A stretch of DNA of 64,000 nt from Cladochytrium replicatum (taxonomy: Eukaryota > Chytridiomycota > Chytridiomycetes > Cladochytriales > Cladochytriaceae): contig JAHLKD010000006.1 in assembly GCA_025526935.1 (NCBI GenBank), positions 310,001 to 374,000 on the forward strand, written 5' to 3'. A model generated the notes under the pieces. That model was not told the DNA's origin and ran no database searches. It saw nothing but the letters and a program-made list of their open reading frames with translations. Shown here piece by piece: positions 55,039-64,000 of the stretch; position 1 is the first letter of the stretch, and each line of letters begins with the position of its first letter. The translations under genes were made by a program, and so were the position numbers.

Positions 55039-55479
55039 GATGACGGTGATGTGTTTCAGTGGTGCAGATCCTCGCAGCCTTTAAGAGATCCGATTCCGTT
55101 GCACCCCAGAAAAGAAAATTGGACGCGTTGTGTTAGTGACATCAAAAACAAAACAAGGGGCAGCGCAGTCACAACTGCAAAAGGAAGTGGTTGATACCAT
55201 CGCAGTCGTAATTGCAGCGGGATGGCCATCACGTCGATCAATGTTCCAATTTCCTCTACTTTTTGTCAGATTTTGAATAGCTTCCTTTAGCCAAAGAAGC
55301 AGTTCAATTATCAGAATATCACTAATACTATTTTGAATCCGTCAATTAAACAGCTTCTATCATAGATTCCGTGGTGATCCTCAATTAAAAGCTGCTACAG
55401 TATCATTGATTCCGCGATGAAACTTTCAAACTCAACCTATCGACAGCCTCGCTTATCGCCTCAACCGCCTTTTTTTAAC
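55039..55479. other. Upstream region of SHMT
   Basis: About 440 bp between the SHMT start and the LCB2 relic. It should include the SHMT promoter. A direct repeat of an aattaaa-x-gctnct-type stretch occurs near 55335-55400 (cagcttctatcatagattcc and the similar downstream sequence). No gene seen. Confidence 0.4.
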
Positions 55480-56625
55480 TCCTCGAACGTATGGGATGCG
55501 CTCAGGAAGATCCTAATAACGGCATTACAACATCGGAGTTGCCGGAGCACCAACAGCCACCACTGCAATGTTTCGCGACAGCATCTCACGCGAAAAGGTT
55601 CCGATCGTAGTAGGATAGTACACCGTGAGAATAACCACAGGACATTCGTCGCTTCCATACACAATGAACCAGTGTTTTGTGTTTTCGGACTCATGTTGCA
55701 AAATAATTTGAGCTCCTAGCAAGAGTCTGAATTCTTCTTGTTCCTTCGTCCGTGCGATCTTCTCCGGTTATTATCTTGGACGCTGTGTAGATCTGCTGGA
55801 GAACGACGGGAGGGACAGCTTACGTGTAGACGGAAGCGTGGTCGAGGGAGTTCAGTGAGGATTTTACCACCGGCGGTGTATCTCCCAGTAGCACCGAAGG
55901 ATTTAGGGAAGGTGAACATGAGGTGATCAACTTTTTGGAGTGGTCGATCCCGTAATAATCGCACACACCACGACAGTTAGGACCCAATACTCCGATCGAG
56001 TGAGTTTCATCAAGGAAGATGTAAACCTATGAGAGATATCAGGTCTTGAAATTGAAAGCACAAGATGTTTTCTACACCTCTGTTATACTTTTCCTTTAAC
56101 TTGTGCAGTGAGCAGACGGTCCCTTCCATAGAATAGAACCTTCCCATGACCGGAATCTTTTTCCACGTCTGGCCTGTCTTGGGCCCACAGTGCAATGTTC
56201 TTGTGCAACACTTTCTCAATCTGTTGTGTCATTATCCGTGAAAGTTTGTATGGTAGCACCAGACATTCGAGGCTCCCAGGGCAATTGAAGCATGATTAAG
56301 CTCGTCGCTTAAGAATAAACAGCCCCATGGAATAGCAAGTTAATCTATTTAATCCCGTGGTTGCATTTGCAAAGGAAACTCCTTTCTCCAATGCTGGGAT
56401 TGACGTTGAGTTCAACGCGAAGCCCATAGACATAACGACGGTGCTCTCTTGTCTCAAGAGCCTGGCAATCAGAGCCTCGGTTGCGAACATAACTAGCACG
56501 CAGCAATTTAATATTGCAACGATTGTAGTACATTTAATTTTTCGTTTTCGTCCGGTGGTTCCATTTTGTCTGGTTGCATCGATTCATTCTTGATTAGTTC
56601 CGACAAATCGTCGGGGTTCTGAAAA
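55480..56625 (-). pseudogene. Serine palmitoyltransferase subunit LCB2, decayed
   Basis: LCB2 condenses serine with palmitoyl-CoA to start sphingolipid synthesis. Ordered pieces on the minus strand: ALIARLLRQESTVVMSMGFA then LNSTSIPALEKG (family GxGxxxNSTxIPAL), a DELNHASI-type segment, GRFYSMEGTVCSLHKLKEKY, VYIFLDETHSIGVLGPN (PLP Asp/His), FPKSFGATGRYTAGG (PLP lysine), and SREMLSRNIAVVAVGAPATP then IFLSASHT. Frames change between nearly every block, stops occur, and the protein N-terminus is missing. Some intron sites survive, so it arose from genomic DNA rather than mRNA. Confidence 0.8.
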
Positions 56626-58560
56626 AAATAAATGGTGTCACAGGTTATTTCGCCCAGAACGGCGGCTGAACCGGCGGCTGGCTTCAATGATATTTAATCT
56701 TCGCCAAACAGTTCAGTGCTTGGTTCTTTTTCGATGTTGCAAAGACCGATCTGATTTCCAATCAACAACCTCCATGCTCGAAGTCGTTGAACAGAAAAGT
56801 GAATCAAGGCAGGTTGTTTTGCAGTTCGATAATACCTAATCCCAGTTCCAATTCTTGATGTTCCTGGCTAATTCCGAGTCCCGACGGCTGCTGTTGCTGA
56901 CCCATCCCAGTTCCAGTAAGCTGCTGTGTACCTCCGAAAATAGCACGCCCGCCTCCAGAAGTCCCCTCTTGTGAACTGCGAAAAGGTTGCGCGTGCGCTT
57001 TCTGCGACAGCGGAATATTCAAGTCTGTCGTCGTCGATGCAGTTTGTGGAACCCTTTGAGCTTGGGGAGCTTGTGGTTGCTGCGATTGCTGGAGTTGCTG
57101 TTGTTCTTGCTCGAGTCTGCTGCTAATTGGCATCACCTGTGGCAAAGAGTGGGTGAGATTGTCAAGTTTCTCACCGGGTGTGCTTGAATCAAGTCGCCAA
57201 GCTACGGATGCGATTGTCTTCCTCATTGATGAATCCTCGATGGAACCTGAGTAAATGATAGGTTTAGATCAACTAGAGCAATCATTGTTCCATGGATGTA
57301 CCTAAGCCATTGCTCGCGATCAACCACCAATTCTTTCAAAAGCTCCAGAATCCCGTGAGTCTCCCCAACATGCAAGAGCGCGGAGTCCATCGGAAGTTCC
57401 CTCAACTGCGCCCATGACGTCCCATGCCGAATCCAGCACCCTTTTCACCGCCCATCGACCGAAAATCCCCTTGGTGTCGCTGGAACCATTCGTGCGCTGT
57501 TGTTCCGTAGTGGCACGTAAGTCCTTGGAAGAATCCGTATGTCGGCTTCAAGTTTGCGTACTGTCCAAGAGCGCTCGAATGTCAAACCCAATGAAGATTG
57601 AAGTAGATTGTATGGCTTCATACCTTAGGACTCGCCAACAGCGCGAGATACTGACCACCATTAAATGCCAACCACTGAGGTGCGCCGCCGAACTGGACCA
57701 ACTCGCTCGCGTAGGTTTGGATATCGACGGGCTGGAACTCGATCATCCTCCTCAAGCCTCGGGATGCTTCTTCGGCCAGTCAGATCAAAATGCCCTATGG
57801 CGATGAAGGTCTGGATTCTGAAGGATCCCGCAAATTGCCTTCGAGACGTCCTCGATACTGTGGTGGGCATGTCTTTTAACATTTTGTAAATGGGGGTTGG
57901 AAGAAGAACATACCTGACTGGCGAGATGGAATCCTCGCTCATTGGGAGTATGAATGTATTGTTTTCACAGATCGAATGGGTTTCGAGGAACAAGTTTTCG
58001 ATCCACCAATACGTTCGCAATAATGTGCAGCTTATTGTGATGTTCTCTACAAGAACCTGTTTGGATTACAGTTCAGTGCTGTTCCCCCAAAGCATTGTTG
58101 GTGTAACTCGATTTCGCGGAACTCGTTTGTGAACGGTACGTTTCCGTCCTGAAACAAGTAAGATATCAATTAGAGATTGATCTCCAAACGTTACCTCAAT
58201 ACCAATGACTGAAGCAACAACAATGTACTTCACACCTCACTGTTCAGCTGCCCGTACGTAATTCTGTACATTTCGCAGGCGATGTTGATCGTTGCTTGCA
58301 TTGTAGTCCCGCCGCTCTGCATTCCAGCAGGAGAAGATTGTCCTTGTCCGATCGGGGTACCCGTGAGACCAGAGCCGACTCCCGCAGTGATTGATTGCTG
58401 TGAGCCCTGAACGAAGCATGATCTTTGGTGAGTGGGAGACAGAGACACCTTTGTACTTCCATTGGAAAGGGTCATCCCAGAGCTCCCAGCAGCTCACGTA
58501 TCTTCAACAAATCATCCCTGATCTGCTCACTCTTTCCCACCCTCCCTCACAGCCACTTTC
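56626..58560 (-). other. Unresolved gene or gene relic, probably minus strand
   Basis: Several minus-strand pieces look protein-coding but I cannot join them: ATINIACEMYRITYGQLNSE near 58240, RTYWWIENLFLETHSICENN near 57970, SIEDVSKAICGILQNPDL near 57840, FQPVDIQTYASELVQFGGAP near 57700, LLHVGETHGILELLKELVVD near 57350, and a Gln-rich tail (SSRLEQEQQQLQQSQQPQAP) near 57080. GT..AG candidates occur between most of them (for example gtatgttcttc..ccacag near 57860-57915). No family recognised. It could be one multi-exon gene, or one decayed like its LCB2 neighbour. Confidence 0.4.
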
Positions 58561-58794
58561 TGCCTTCCTATTCCTCCTATCTGACTGATTATATATACTG
58601 TTATTTAGTTTGCCAATGCCAACCAACAAGTCAAGCTATCATGGGTTGCGTTCGTGATTCTCTATAAAGTCATAAGAATCATGCTTCAGCATTTTGCCCA
58701 TATTAGGGTGGCTTGATTTGTGTTTTTTATCCGGTCGGAACAACCCGGCTGTGGGCAGTGCTCTTTGAATAATATTCGTATCTTTCGCGATCTA

Positions 58795-60339
58795 ATGTCA
58801 CTCTCGTCGCGGCTCTTGCGAATCCCAAAGCGGTCATACGCTACACCGTCGACTGTCTCGTACACCAGGAAGGGCAACCAGGCTCAAGTCGCTCCCTTGG
58901 CTGTCAAGACTGTGTCCAAACTCAGCTCGGGAATCCAGATCGCCACTGTAGACGACAAGGGTCCCGTGTCCACTCTGGGTCTTGTCTTTAGTGCTGGGTC
59001 TCGCTTCGAGTCGCTTGAAAACTTGGGAGCTGCTCACTTTATCAAGAATGTTTTGATCAGGGTACGCTGGTGCAATAATGAGTTAATTTGCTGCTTATTT
59101 TGATAATGCCTTCGTTCAAAGAACATCCCCGACGATGTCATTACACGAACCGTCCGTGAGACGGAATTGAGGGGTAACACCCTTTCCACTACCGTCACCC
59201 GAGAGAACTTGGCTATTTTCACCGACTTCCTCAGAGACGATCTGTGAGTCCAGTGAAGCGATTTTTATTGTATACATTCCTTATAATTTCCACAGCGTTG
59301 ATGCGGTTCCCCTGCTCGTGAGGAACCTTTTCCATGACCAATTTTTCTCACACGAATTCCTCGATGCCGAGCCATTCGTGGTCGCCGAGACCGAGGCATC
59401 CCTCGCTGACCCCTCCACACAAGTGGTTGAGGCTCTTCACAAAACCGCCTTCCGCACAGGTCTTGGCAACTCTTTGTTCTGCTCTGACGATGACGCTCAC
59501 AGCCTCACCCGCGCTAAATTGTTGTCATTCCTTAGCCAACGCCTTGCGGCTTCCAACGTAACGCTTGTTGGCTCCGGTATTGCCCATGAAGATTTTGTTG
59601 GTCTTGCAGAGTCTGCCTTCTCCGATGTTAAGCTTGCCGCGTCTGCGTCTGCCCCCACACCTTCCAAATACTTTGGAGGTGAGTCCCGCACCCACTCCAA
59701 CAGCCACGACCCTGCGCACTTTGTGGTTGCTTTCCCCTCCGTTGCTTTCAGTTCTCCTCAGTATCCCGCGGCTCTCGTCCTCCGAGCGCTCCTTGATGGT
59801 GGATCTCACGTTAAATGGGGTCTACCTGGCGGTGCCACTGGCCTTCTGTCCTCAGCTGCGACTGGGAAAACATCTATCTCTGCCTTCAACTCGTCCTACT
59901 CCGATGCTGGAATTCTTGGTATTTACGCTCGTGGGTCAAACGGCGAGATTAAGGCAGTCATTCAGTCGGGTTTGGAACAGCTTAAGAGCCTTGCCGGCGG
60001 AAAATCCATTGCCGACGCTCAGTTGGCAAAGGCAAAGAAGGCTGCCATTGTTTCTCTGGAGGCTGGCAACGTGACTCGGGAGGACAAGGTTCTTGAGTTG
60101 GGCGGGGCTGTTTTGGCCACAGGATCCGTTTTGGTGGCCACCGACCTCGCCGCTGCGATTTCTAAAGTGACTGCCAGCGATGTTCTCAAGGTGAGAGACT
60201 CGGATATCAGATGGCTTTAGTCCGTGGGGCTGACCAAATTTGCCAAAAGGTTGCGGAGGCTGCATACAAGGCCAAACCCACAGTGGTTGCACACGGCAAT
60301 TCTTACAAGCTGCCCTACGTCGAGGACCTTAAATTCTGA
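58795..60339 (+). CDS. QCR2: Cytochrome bc1 complex core protein 2 (QCR2/UQCRC2)
   Basis: A non-catalytic M16 peptidase-fold core subunit of respiratory complex III on the matrix side. The N-terminus MSLSSRLLRIPKRSYATPST is a typical mitochondrial presequence. Core features: GPVSTLGLVFSAGSRFESLE, GAAHFIKNVLIR, DAVPLLVRNLFHDQFFSHEF; the HxxEH zinc site of the processing-peptidase relatives is absent, as expected for core 2. Introns at 59062-59121, 59244-59295 and 60191-60249 restore the frame cleanly; the last exon is VAEAAYKAKPTVVAHGNSYK to EDLKF. About 430 aa, in the normal range. Confidence 0.92.
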
Positions 60340-60560
60340 TCATCCGTGCTCGGCTTCAGCTGTCAGCACCCGCCTGTAGTGTATTCTCTTGCTACAATAA
60401 ACCTGTTTTTCTTTTGGAAGATGAATTTTTTTTTCAAGTTTCCTCTTATGAATAGTGATTTGAAATTACAGCCACAAACAGAACTTCCGAACTTCCCGAC
60501 GTCACTGACCTGCCCGATTAAAAGGAACCCCGCTCGCATCTTTCCCAGCTACAGAATACA
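60340..60560. promoter_or_regulatory. Short intergenic region with 3' end of QCR2 and promoter of the MDR gene
   Basis: A 221-bp gap holding a likely polyadenylation signal (aataaac at about 60400) and a T-rich stretch. Pyrimidine-rich sequence (ctcgcatctttcccagctac) lies just upstream of the next start codon. Confidence 0.35.
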
Positions 60561-61810
60561 ATGTCCGAACACTATCAGATCCTCCTCAAGGAGTACGCCG
60601 TCTCTGGCCCAGTCAAGCCGGAGACTTTCGAAATCCGAAAGTCATCCACCCCCGCCCACAATGCATCAGAGTTGAAGGACAACCAAATCCTCGCCGAGCC
60701 CATCTATCTCTCCGTCGATCCTTACATGCGCAACCGGTTCCGTCCGTCAAAATCGTACATCCCATCCTTCACGGTCGGTGGCCCGATCGGCTCCTACGCC
60801 GTTTTGAAGGTTCTCGAGTCTCGACACCCAAACCTTGCCGTCGGCGACTTTGTTTCGGGTCTTGTTGACTGGAAGAGCGCGGTCATTCTCGATGGGGACA
60901 AGGTGACGAAGCTGCAGAACGTCCACAAGCTCTCGTTGTCATACTATGTCGGCGCGCTCGGCATGCCTGGTATGACTGCTTACGCGAGCTTGCACGAATT
61001 CGCGGAGCCGTTGTTGGTGCCCGGAAATACTGTGTTTGTGTCGGCTGCTGCCGGTGCGGTGGGCCAGCTCGTCGGCCAGATATGCAAGCTTAAAGGGTAA
61101 TATTCGATCGGGAAGATTATGTGATAGATCTTCAGGTCATAACTTTTCGATTTGAAACAGGATGAAAGTGATCGGAAGCGCAGGATCCGATGAAAAGGTC
61201 GAGTTCTTGAAGACTCAGCTCGGTTTCGACGGTGCCTTCAACTACAAGAACTTCCCTACCGCTGACGACATTCTCAAAGAACTCTTGCGTTTAGCGCCGG
61301 AGGGAACTGACCTTTACTACGAGAACGTTGGTGGCATGCACCTCCATGCCGCTCTGAACCACCTCAAAGTCGGAGGAAAGGTAAAAAAATACGATCCCCT
61401 CTGTCTGAATACTCGAATAAAGCGGAATTTCCATATCTGCACAGATTATTGCCTGTGGAATGATCAGCGGCTACGACGGCGACAGCTACCACGTCCCCAA
61501 CCTCAGCAACATTGTCGGAAAGCAGATCTCGATCCATGGATTCCTCGTCACCCCTCTGACGCCAAAGTACAAACCCGCGTTTGCTAAGGACATGCCCGCT
61601 TGGATTGCGGAGGGGAAAGTGAAGGTAGTGGAGGAGATCCGGGAGGGTTGGGAGAACGCTGGGCTTGCGTTCATCGAGATGATGAGTGGCAAGAACCTCG
61701 GAAAGATGGTAAGGGCAAAATAGTCACTTTTACTGACGAGCTTGTTCTTACCTTCGTCGTCCGTTCCTCGACAGGTTGTAAAAGTTGGCGAGGACCCTAA
61801 TCGCAAGTGA
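60561..61810 (+). CDS. NADPH-dependent MDR reductase (prostaglandin reductase/CurA type)
   Basis: Zinc-free medium-chain reductases of this group reduce alpha,beta-unsaturated carbonyls with NADPH. The first exon opens MSEHYQILLKEYAVSGPVKP; EPIYLSVDPYMRNRF is the family LSVDPYMR motif. ALGMPGMTAYASLHEFAEPL and FVSAAAGAVGQLVGQICKLK form the nucleotide site (AAxGAVG). Introns at about 61098-61160, 61381-61444 and 61709-61773 join MKVIGSAGSDEKVEFLKTQL, DLYYENVGGMHLHAALNHLK, IIACGMISGYDGDSYHVPNL (family CGxISxY) and the C-terminal VVKVGEDPNRK. About 350 aa, as expected. No zinc-binding cysteines are seen. Confidence 0.92.
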
Positions 61811-61986
61811 TTCAATTGAGTGCGAAGAGAGGGAAGTGGCCTAAAGAATCAGAGCTCCTCATTTGTATCCGGCAACATGCAAGAAAAATACATTGAAATT
61901 ACTTCCAATCTTAAAAGGTTATCATCCGCAACTATCATATTCATATGTGGTTCGGTAGAGTTTATTGATTCTAATACAGTAGTACT

Positions 61987-64000
61987 TCAGATCATCAAGC
62001 ACATCTGTGTGAGGTCTGGAGTATCATCTGTCGGTTCCTCTGAGTCGATATCACCATCAATTGGACGTCTGGAGGCACTTGGTGACCGACTGTGCTGGGA
62101 TTTCTTGTCTTCAGTGGTATCCACTTCAATGTCCCGATGGTTGCTAAGATTCGAACGCAGCGGCCTGTTTCGCTCTGTGTAACGTCCGTCACTGGTTTCG
62201 CTCATTCGTCTCCCCAAAGTGGACATGTTTCGCTCTGGGTACCGTCCGTCGCTACTCTCGCTTAATCGTCTCCCCGACGACGACGCATTTATTTCAGCGC
62301 CATCATTTTGAGCAGAAGAAGAAATTTCGCTCGGTGTTCTAAGAGCGTAAGGCTTTTTAAACTCCTTGGGCTCAGAGCTTTCAGATTCTAGCGACGATCT
62401 AATTCCGTATGAGCTGTGTTTTCTTTCTTCGCTCTGCGTTTGAGAAGAAGTGCTGTCTGTGCGGAGCGGGTAAGGAGTGTGCTTTTTGGGCTCCTTTGTA
62501 TCTGACGATTCCGACGCTTGTATCGACCTGATTTCGTGCGTTCTGTGTTTCCTGACTTCTTCCTCCTGAACTTTTGTACTTTTCTCCGTCTGAACTTGTA
62601 CGCGCGTTGCACTGCTGCTGGAAGGAAGTTCTGCTTCACCATCTTCATCTGGTCGAGAAAAGTAGCGCATGAAGTCAGATGGTTCATCTTCAGTTATGGG
62701 GTTTGACCATTTGACCCCTGAGCCTTTGTTCGCTGTCGATGCCCTGGCCGTTGAATCCTTCATTGCAGTACTTTCAGGGATTGTTTCGCGAGCGTCGCGC
62801 TTTGTCGACTTCATCGCAGAGGCCTTATAGGAATTGTCAGAGGACTTGTCAGAGGCCGAGCTCAGTTTTCTTGTGTGCTCATCTGACTTGCTGCCGTTGC
62901 AGCGATCGAACCCTCCCGGTGCCCTCTGCGCTTGCGTGTTTTGGATCACCCGTGGGTCGTCACGTCCAGTCAATATTGACCCGCTCCCACTTCCTCCAAG
63001 CTCAGAGTCCCACTGCTCGTTCAGTTCAGAGTCGTTCTCGTCACTTGCCCAAGCCAAGGTCTCGCTGTCGTCTTGTCTATTGAACGAAGCTGACCGGTCA
63101 TATTGCCTGCTATTGCGCTGGGCCGGCCGGTAGCTCCGTTCCTTTGTATGGGGTACTTGACGATCGCTCTGCCTCGGCTGGCCATTGGGGAAATCGTCGC
63201 TCCCGCTATGATATTGATAGAAGTCGCTGTCTAGAGACTGGGCAGATTCGTAGTAATCTTTCCTGGCCACTGGACCATGACGCCTTGGCACATCGCCTTG
63301 ACCAGCATAATCTGCTGGATGAGTTTTCGATTCGTGAATATAGGCATCGTCTGCATCCTCTCTGCTAGCCCGCAGGCTTGACCGCTCGGCAACCCTCTTT
63401 CCAGCTCCGACATTCCTTCGTGAGTAGCTCCCTCGGTCGGGGTGGTACTGATCCGCTTCGTCCGTATCGCGATACTGATATTCGTCCTCGCGTTCATACC
63501 GATAGGCGCTGTGGGATCCACGATTGGTTAAGTATTTGTTCCCGTCTTCAGTTTGGTCAATACTATTACGACTGGGTGAGTATCCACTATTATCATCAGC
63601 TTGGTGCCATTTTTCAGTTTGGGGGTATCTTTTCGCTCTTTCGCCTCGAGAGTTCTCCGTTTGGTATCTTCGATTCACTGATTGATACGCTTCCTCTGAT
63701 TCGAAGAAATACGAGCTGCTTGAATTTCTCTGATTTGTCTCCACGATATTAGTATCTGTTTTGGATGGTCTCTTTGAAAATGATCTGTGAAGACTTCCTT
63801 GACTCTCAAATTCCTTGTGCGATCGTTTCTCACCATCATTGGACGCATGAGATGGGGTGCGTGATCTGACCCTAGGGACTTCCAACTCCTCCGTGCTTTT
63901 GGGCTCTCTTTGGAGATAATTCCCCCCTTCATCTTCGGTTGCTAGGGTTGATGTTTTAGCAAACTTTTGCTGCTCGCCATGGTCAATGTTGGAAGTCAAT
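61987..64000 (-). CDS. Long disordered Ser/Arg/Glu-rich protein with CaaX-like end (partial)
   Basis: An open frame of 670 codons or more reaches the window edge; the 5' end may lie outside. The product is dominated by Ser, Arg, Glu, Asp, Tyr and Gln with little predicted fold. Two adjacent near-repeats occur (SSDGRYPERNMSTLGRRMSE and TSDGRYTERNRPLRSNLSNH), and two others of the ESSEPKEFKKPYALRT type. It ends DLTQMCLMI: the last four residues, CLMI, fit a CaaX prenylation box, which would anchor the protein to a membrane. No known family is recognised. Confidence 0.65.
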   Translation of the reverse strand, partial: LTSNIDHGEQQKFAKTSTLATEDEGGNYLQREPKSTEELEVPRVRSRTPSHASNDGEKRSHKEFESQGSLHRSFSKRPSKTDTNIVETNQRNSSSSYFFESEEAYQSVNRRYQTENSRGERAKRYPQTEKWHQADDNSGYSPSRNSIDQTEDGNKYLTNRGSHSAYRYEREDEYQYRDTDEADQYHPDRGSYSRRNVGAGKRVAERSSLRASREDADDAYIHESKTHPADYAGQGDVPRRHGPVARKDYYESAQSLDSDFYQYHSGSDDFPNGQPRQSDRQVPHTKERSYRPAQRNSRQYDRSASFNRQDDSETLAWASDENDSELNEQWDSELGGSGSGSILTGRDDPRVIQNTQAQRAPGGFDRCNGSKSDEHTRKLSSASDKSSDNSYKASAMKSTKRDARETIPESTAMKDSTARASTANKGSGVKWSNPITEDEPSDFMRYFSRPDEDGEAELPSSSSATRVQVQTEKSTKVQEEEVRKHRTHEIRSIQASESSDTKEPKKHTPYPLRTDSTSSQTQSEERKHSSYGIRSSLESESSEPKEFKKPYALRTPSEISSSAQNDGAEINASSSGRRLSESSDGRYPERNMSTLGRRMSETSDGRYTERNRPLRSNLSNHRDIEVDTTEDKKSQHSRSPSASRRPIDGDIDSEEPTDDTPDLTQMCLMI

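Overview
The window is nuclear DNA of a fungus-like eukaryote. Genes are compact (20-350 bp apart) and cut by many short introns (about 46-80 bp, GT..AG). Conserved fungal genes (ATG22, RCF1/HIG1, QCR2, CDS1, an OAC1-like carrier) sit beside axonemal genes (IFT74, CFAP53, a SAXO4/PPP1R32-like protein). That combination points to a zoosporic fungus such as a chytrid; this is inferred from gene content, not from a phylogeny.

Layout. 1-4.3 kb: gene-poor, decayed mobile DNA (LINE reverse-transcriptase relic, tRNA-like sequence, a GC-rich acccg element, a relic of the transposon gene found again at 30.6 kb). 4.9-9.6 kb: a broken NAA40-like acetyltransferase, pICln and PPCDC divergent with about 21 bp between start codons, then PCH2/TRIP13. 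9.9-21 kb: a Ser-rich protein of unknown function, IFT74, CFAP53, CDP-diacylglycerol synthase and an ARM-repeat protein. 21-28.3 kb: NDC80, a HIG1/RCF1 protein and a large polyproline-WH2 actin-type protein.

28.9-40 kb is a transposon island: a Ty1/copia relic; two apparently intact minus-strand genes (a coiled-coil protein with one intron and an 811-aa hAT transposase) bounded by tandem arrays of a 97-bp unit that run in opposite directions on either side of the transposase; GC-rich acccg elements at both outer edges; then a LINE 5' part (ORF1 plus the first codons of ORF2) abutting an inverted LINE 3' part that ends about 2 bp from a tRNA-Gln(UUG).

40.3-45.4 kb: SAXO4-like gene, a decayed OAC1-like carrier, a SEM1/DSS1-like gene with unresolved frame, and an unknown gene. 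45.5-55 kb: ATG22, an unknown Ser/Pro-rich protein, an HSL-type alpha/beta hydrolase with a long C-terminal extension, and cytosolic SHMT. 55.4-56.6 kb: a serine palmitoyltransferase (LCB2) pseudogene. 56.6-58.5 kb: an unresolved, probably multi-exon gene. 58.8-64 kb: QCR2, a zinc-free MDR reductase and a long disordered protein ending in a CaaX-like motif that runs to the window edge.

Functional themes are flagellum assembly, kinetochore/meiosis, actin, lipid and one-carbon metabolism, and mitochondria. The neighbours are not an operon. Several conserved genes carry single-base frame breaks or in-frame stops, so either gene decay or base-level assembly error must be kept in mind. Intron-exon joins were made by eye from GT/AG sites and family similarity.
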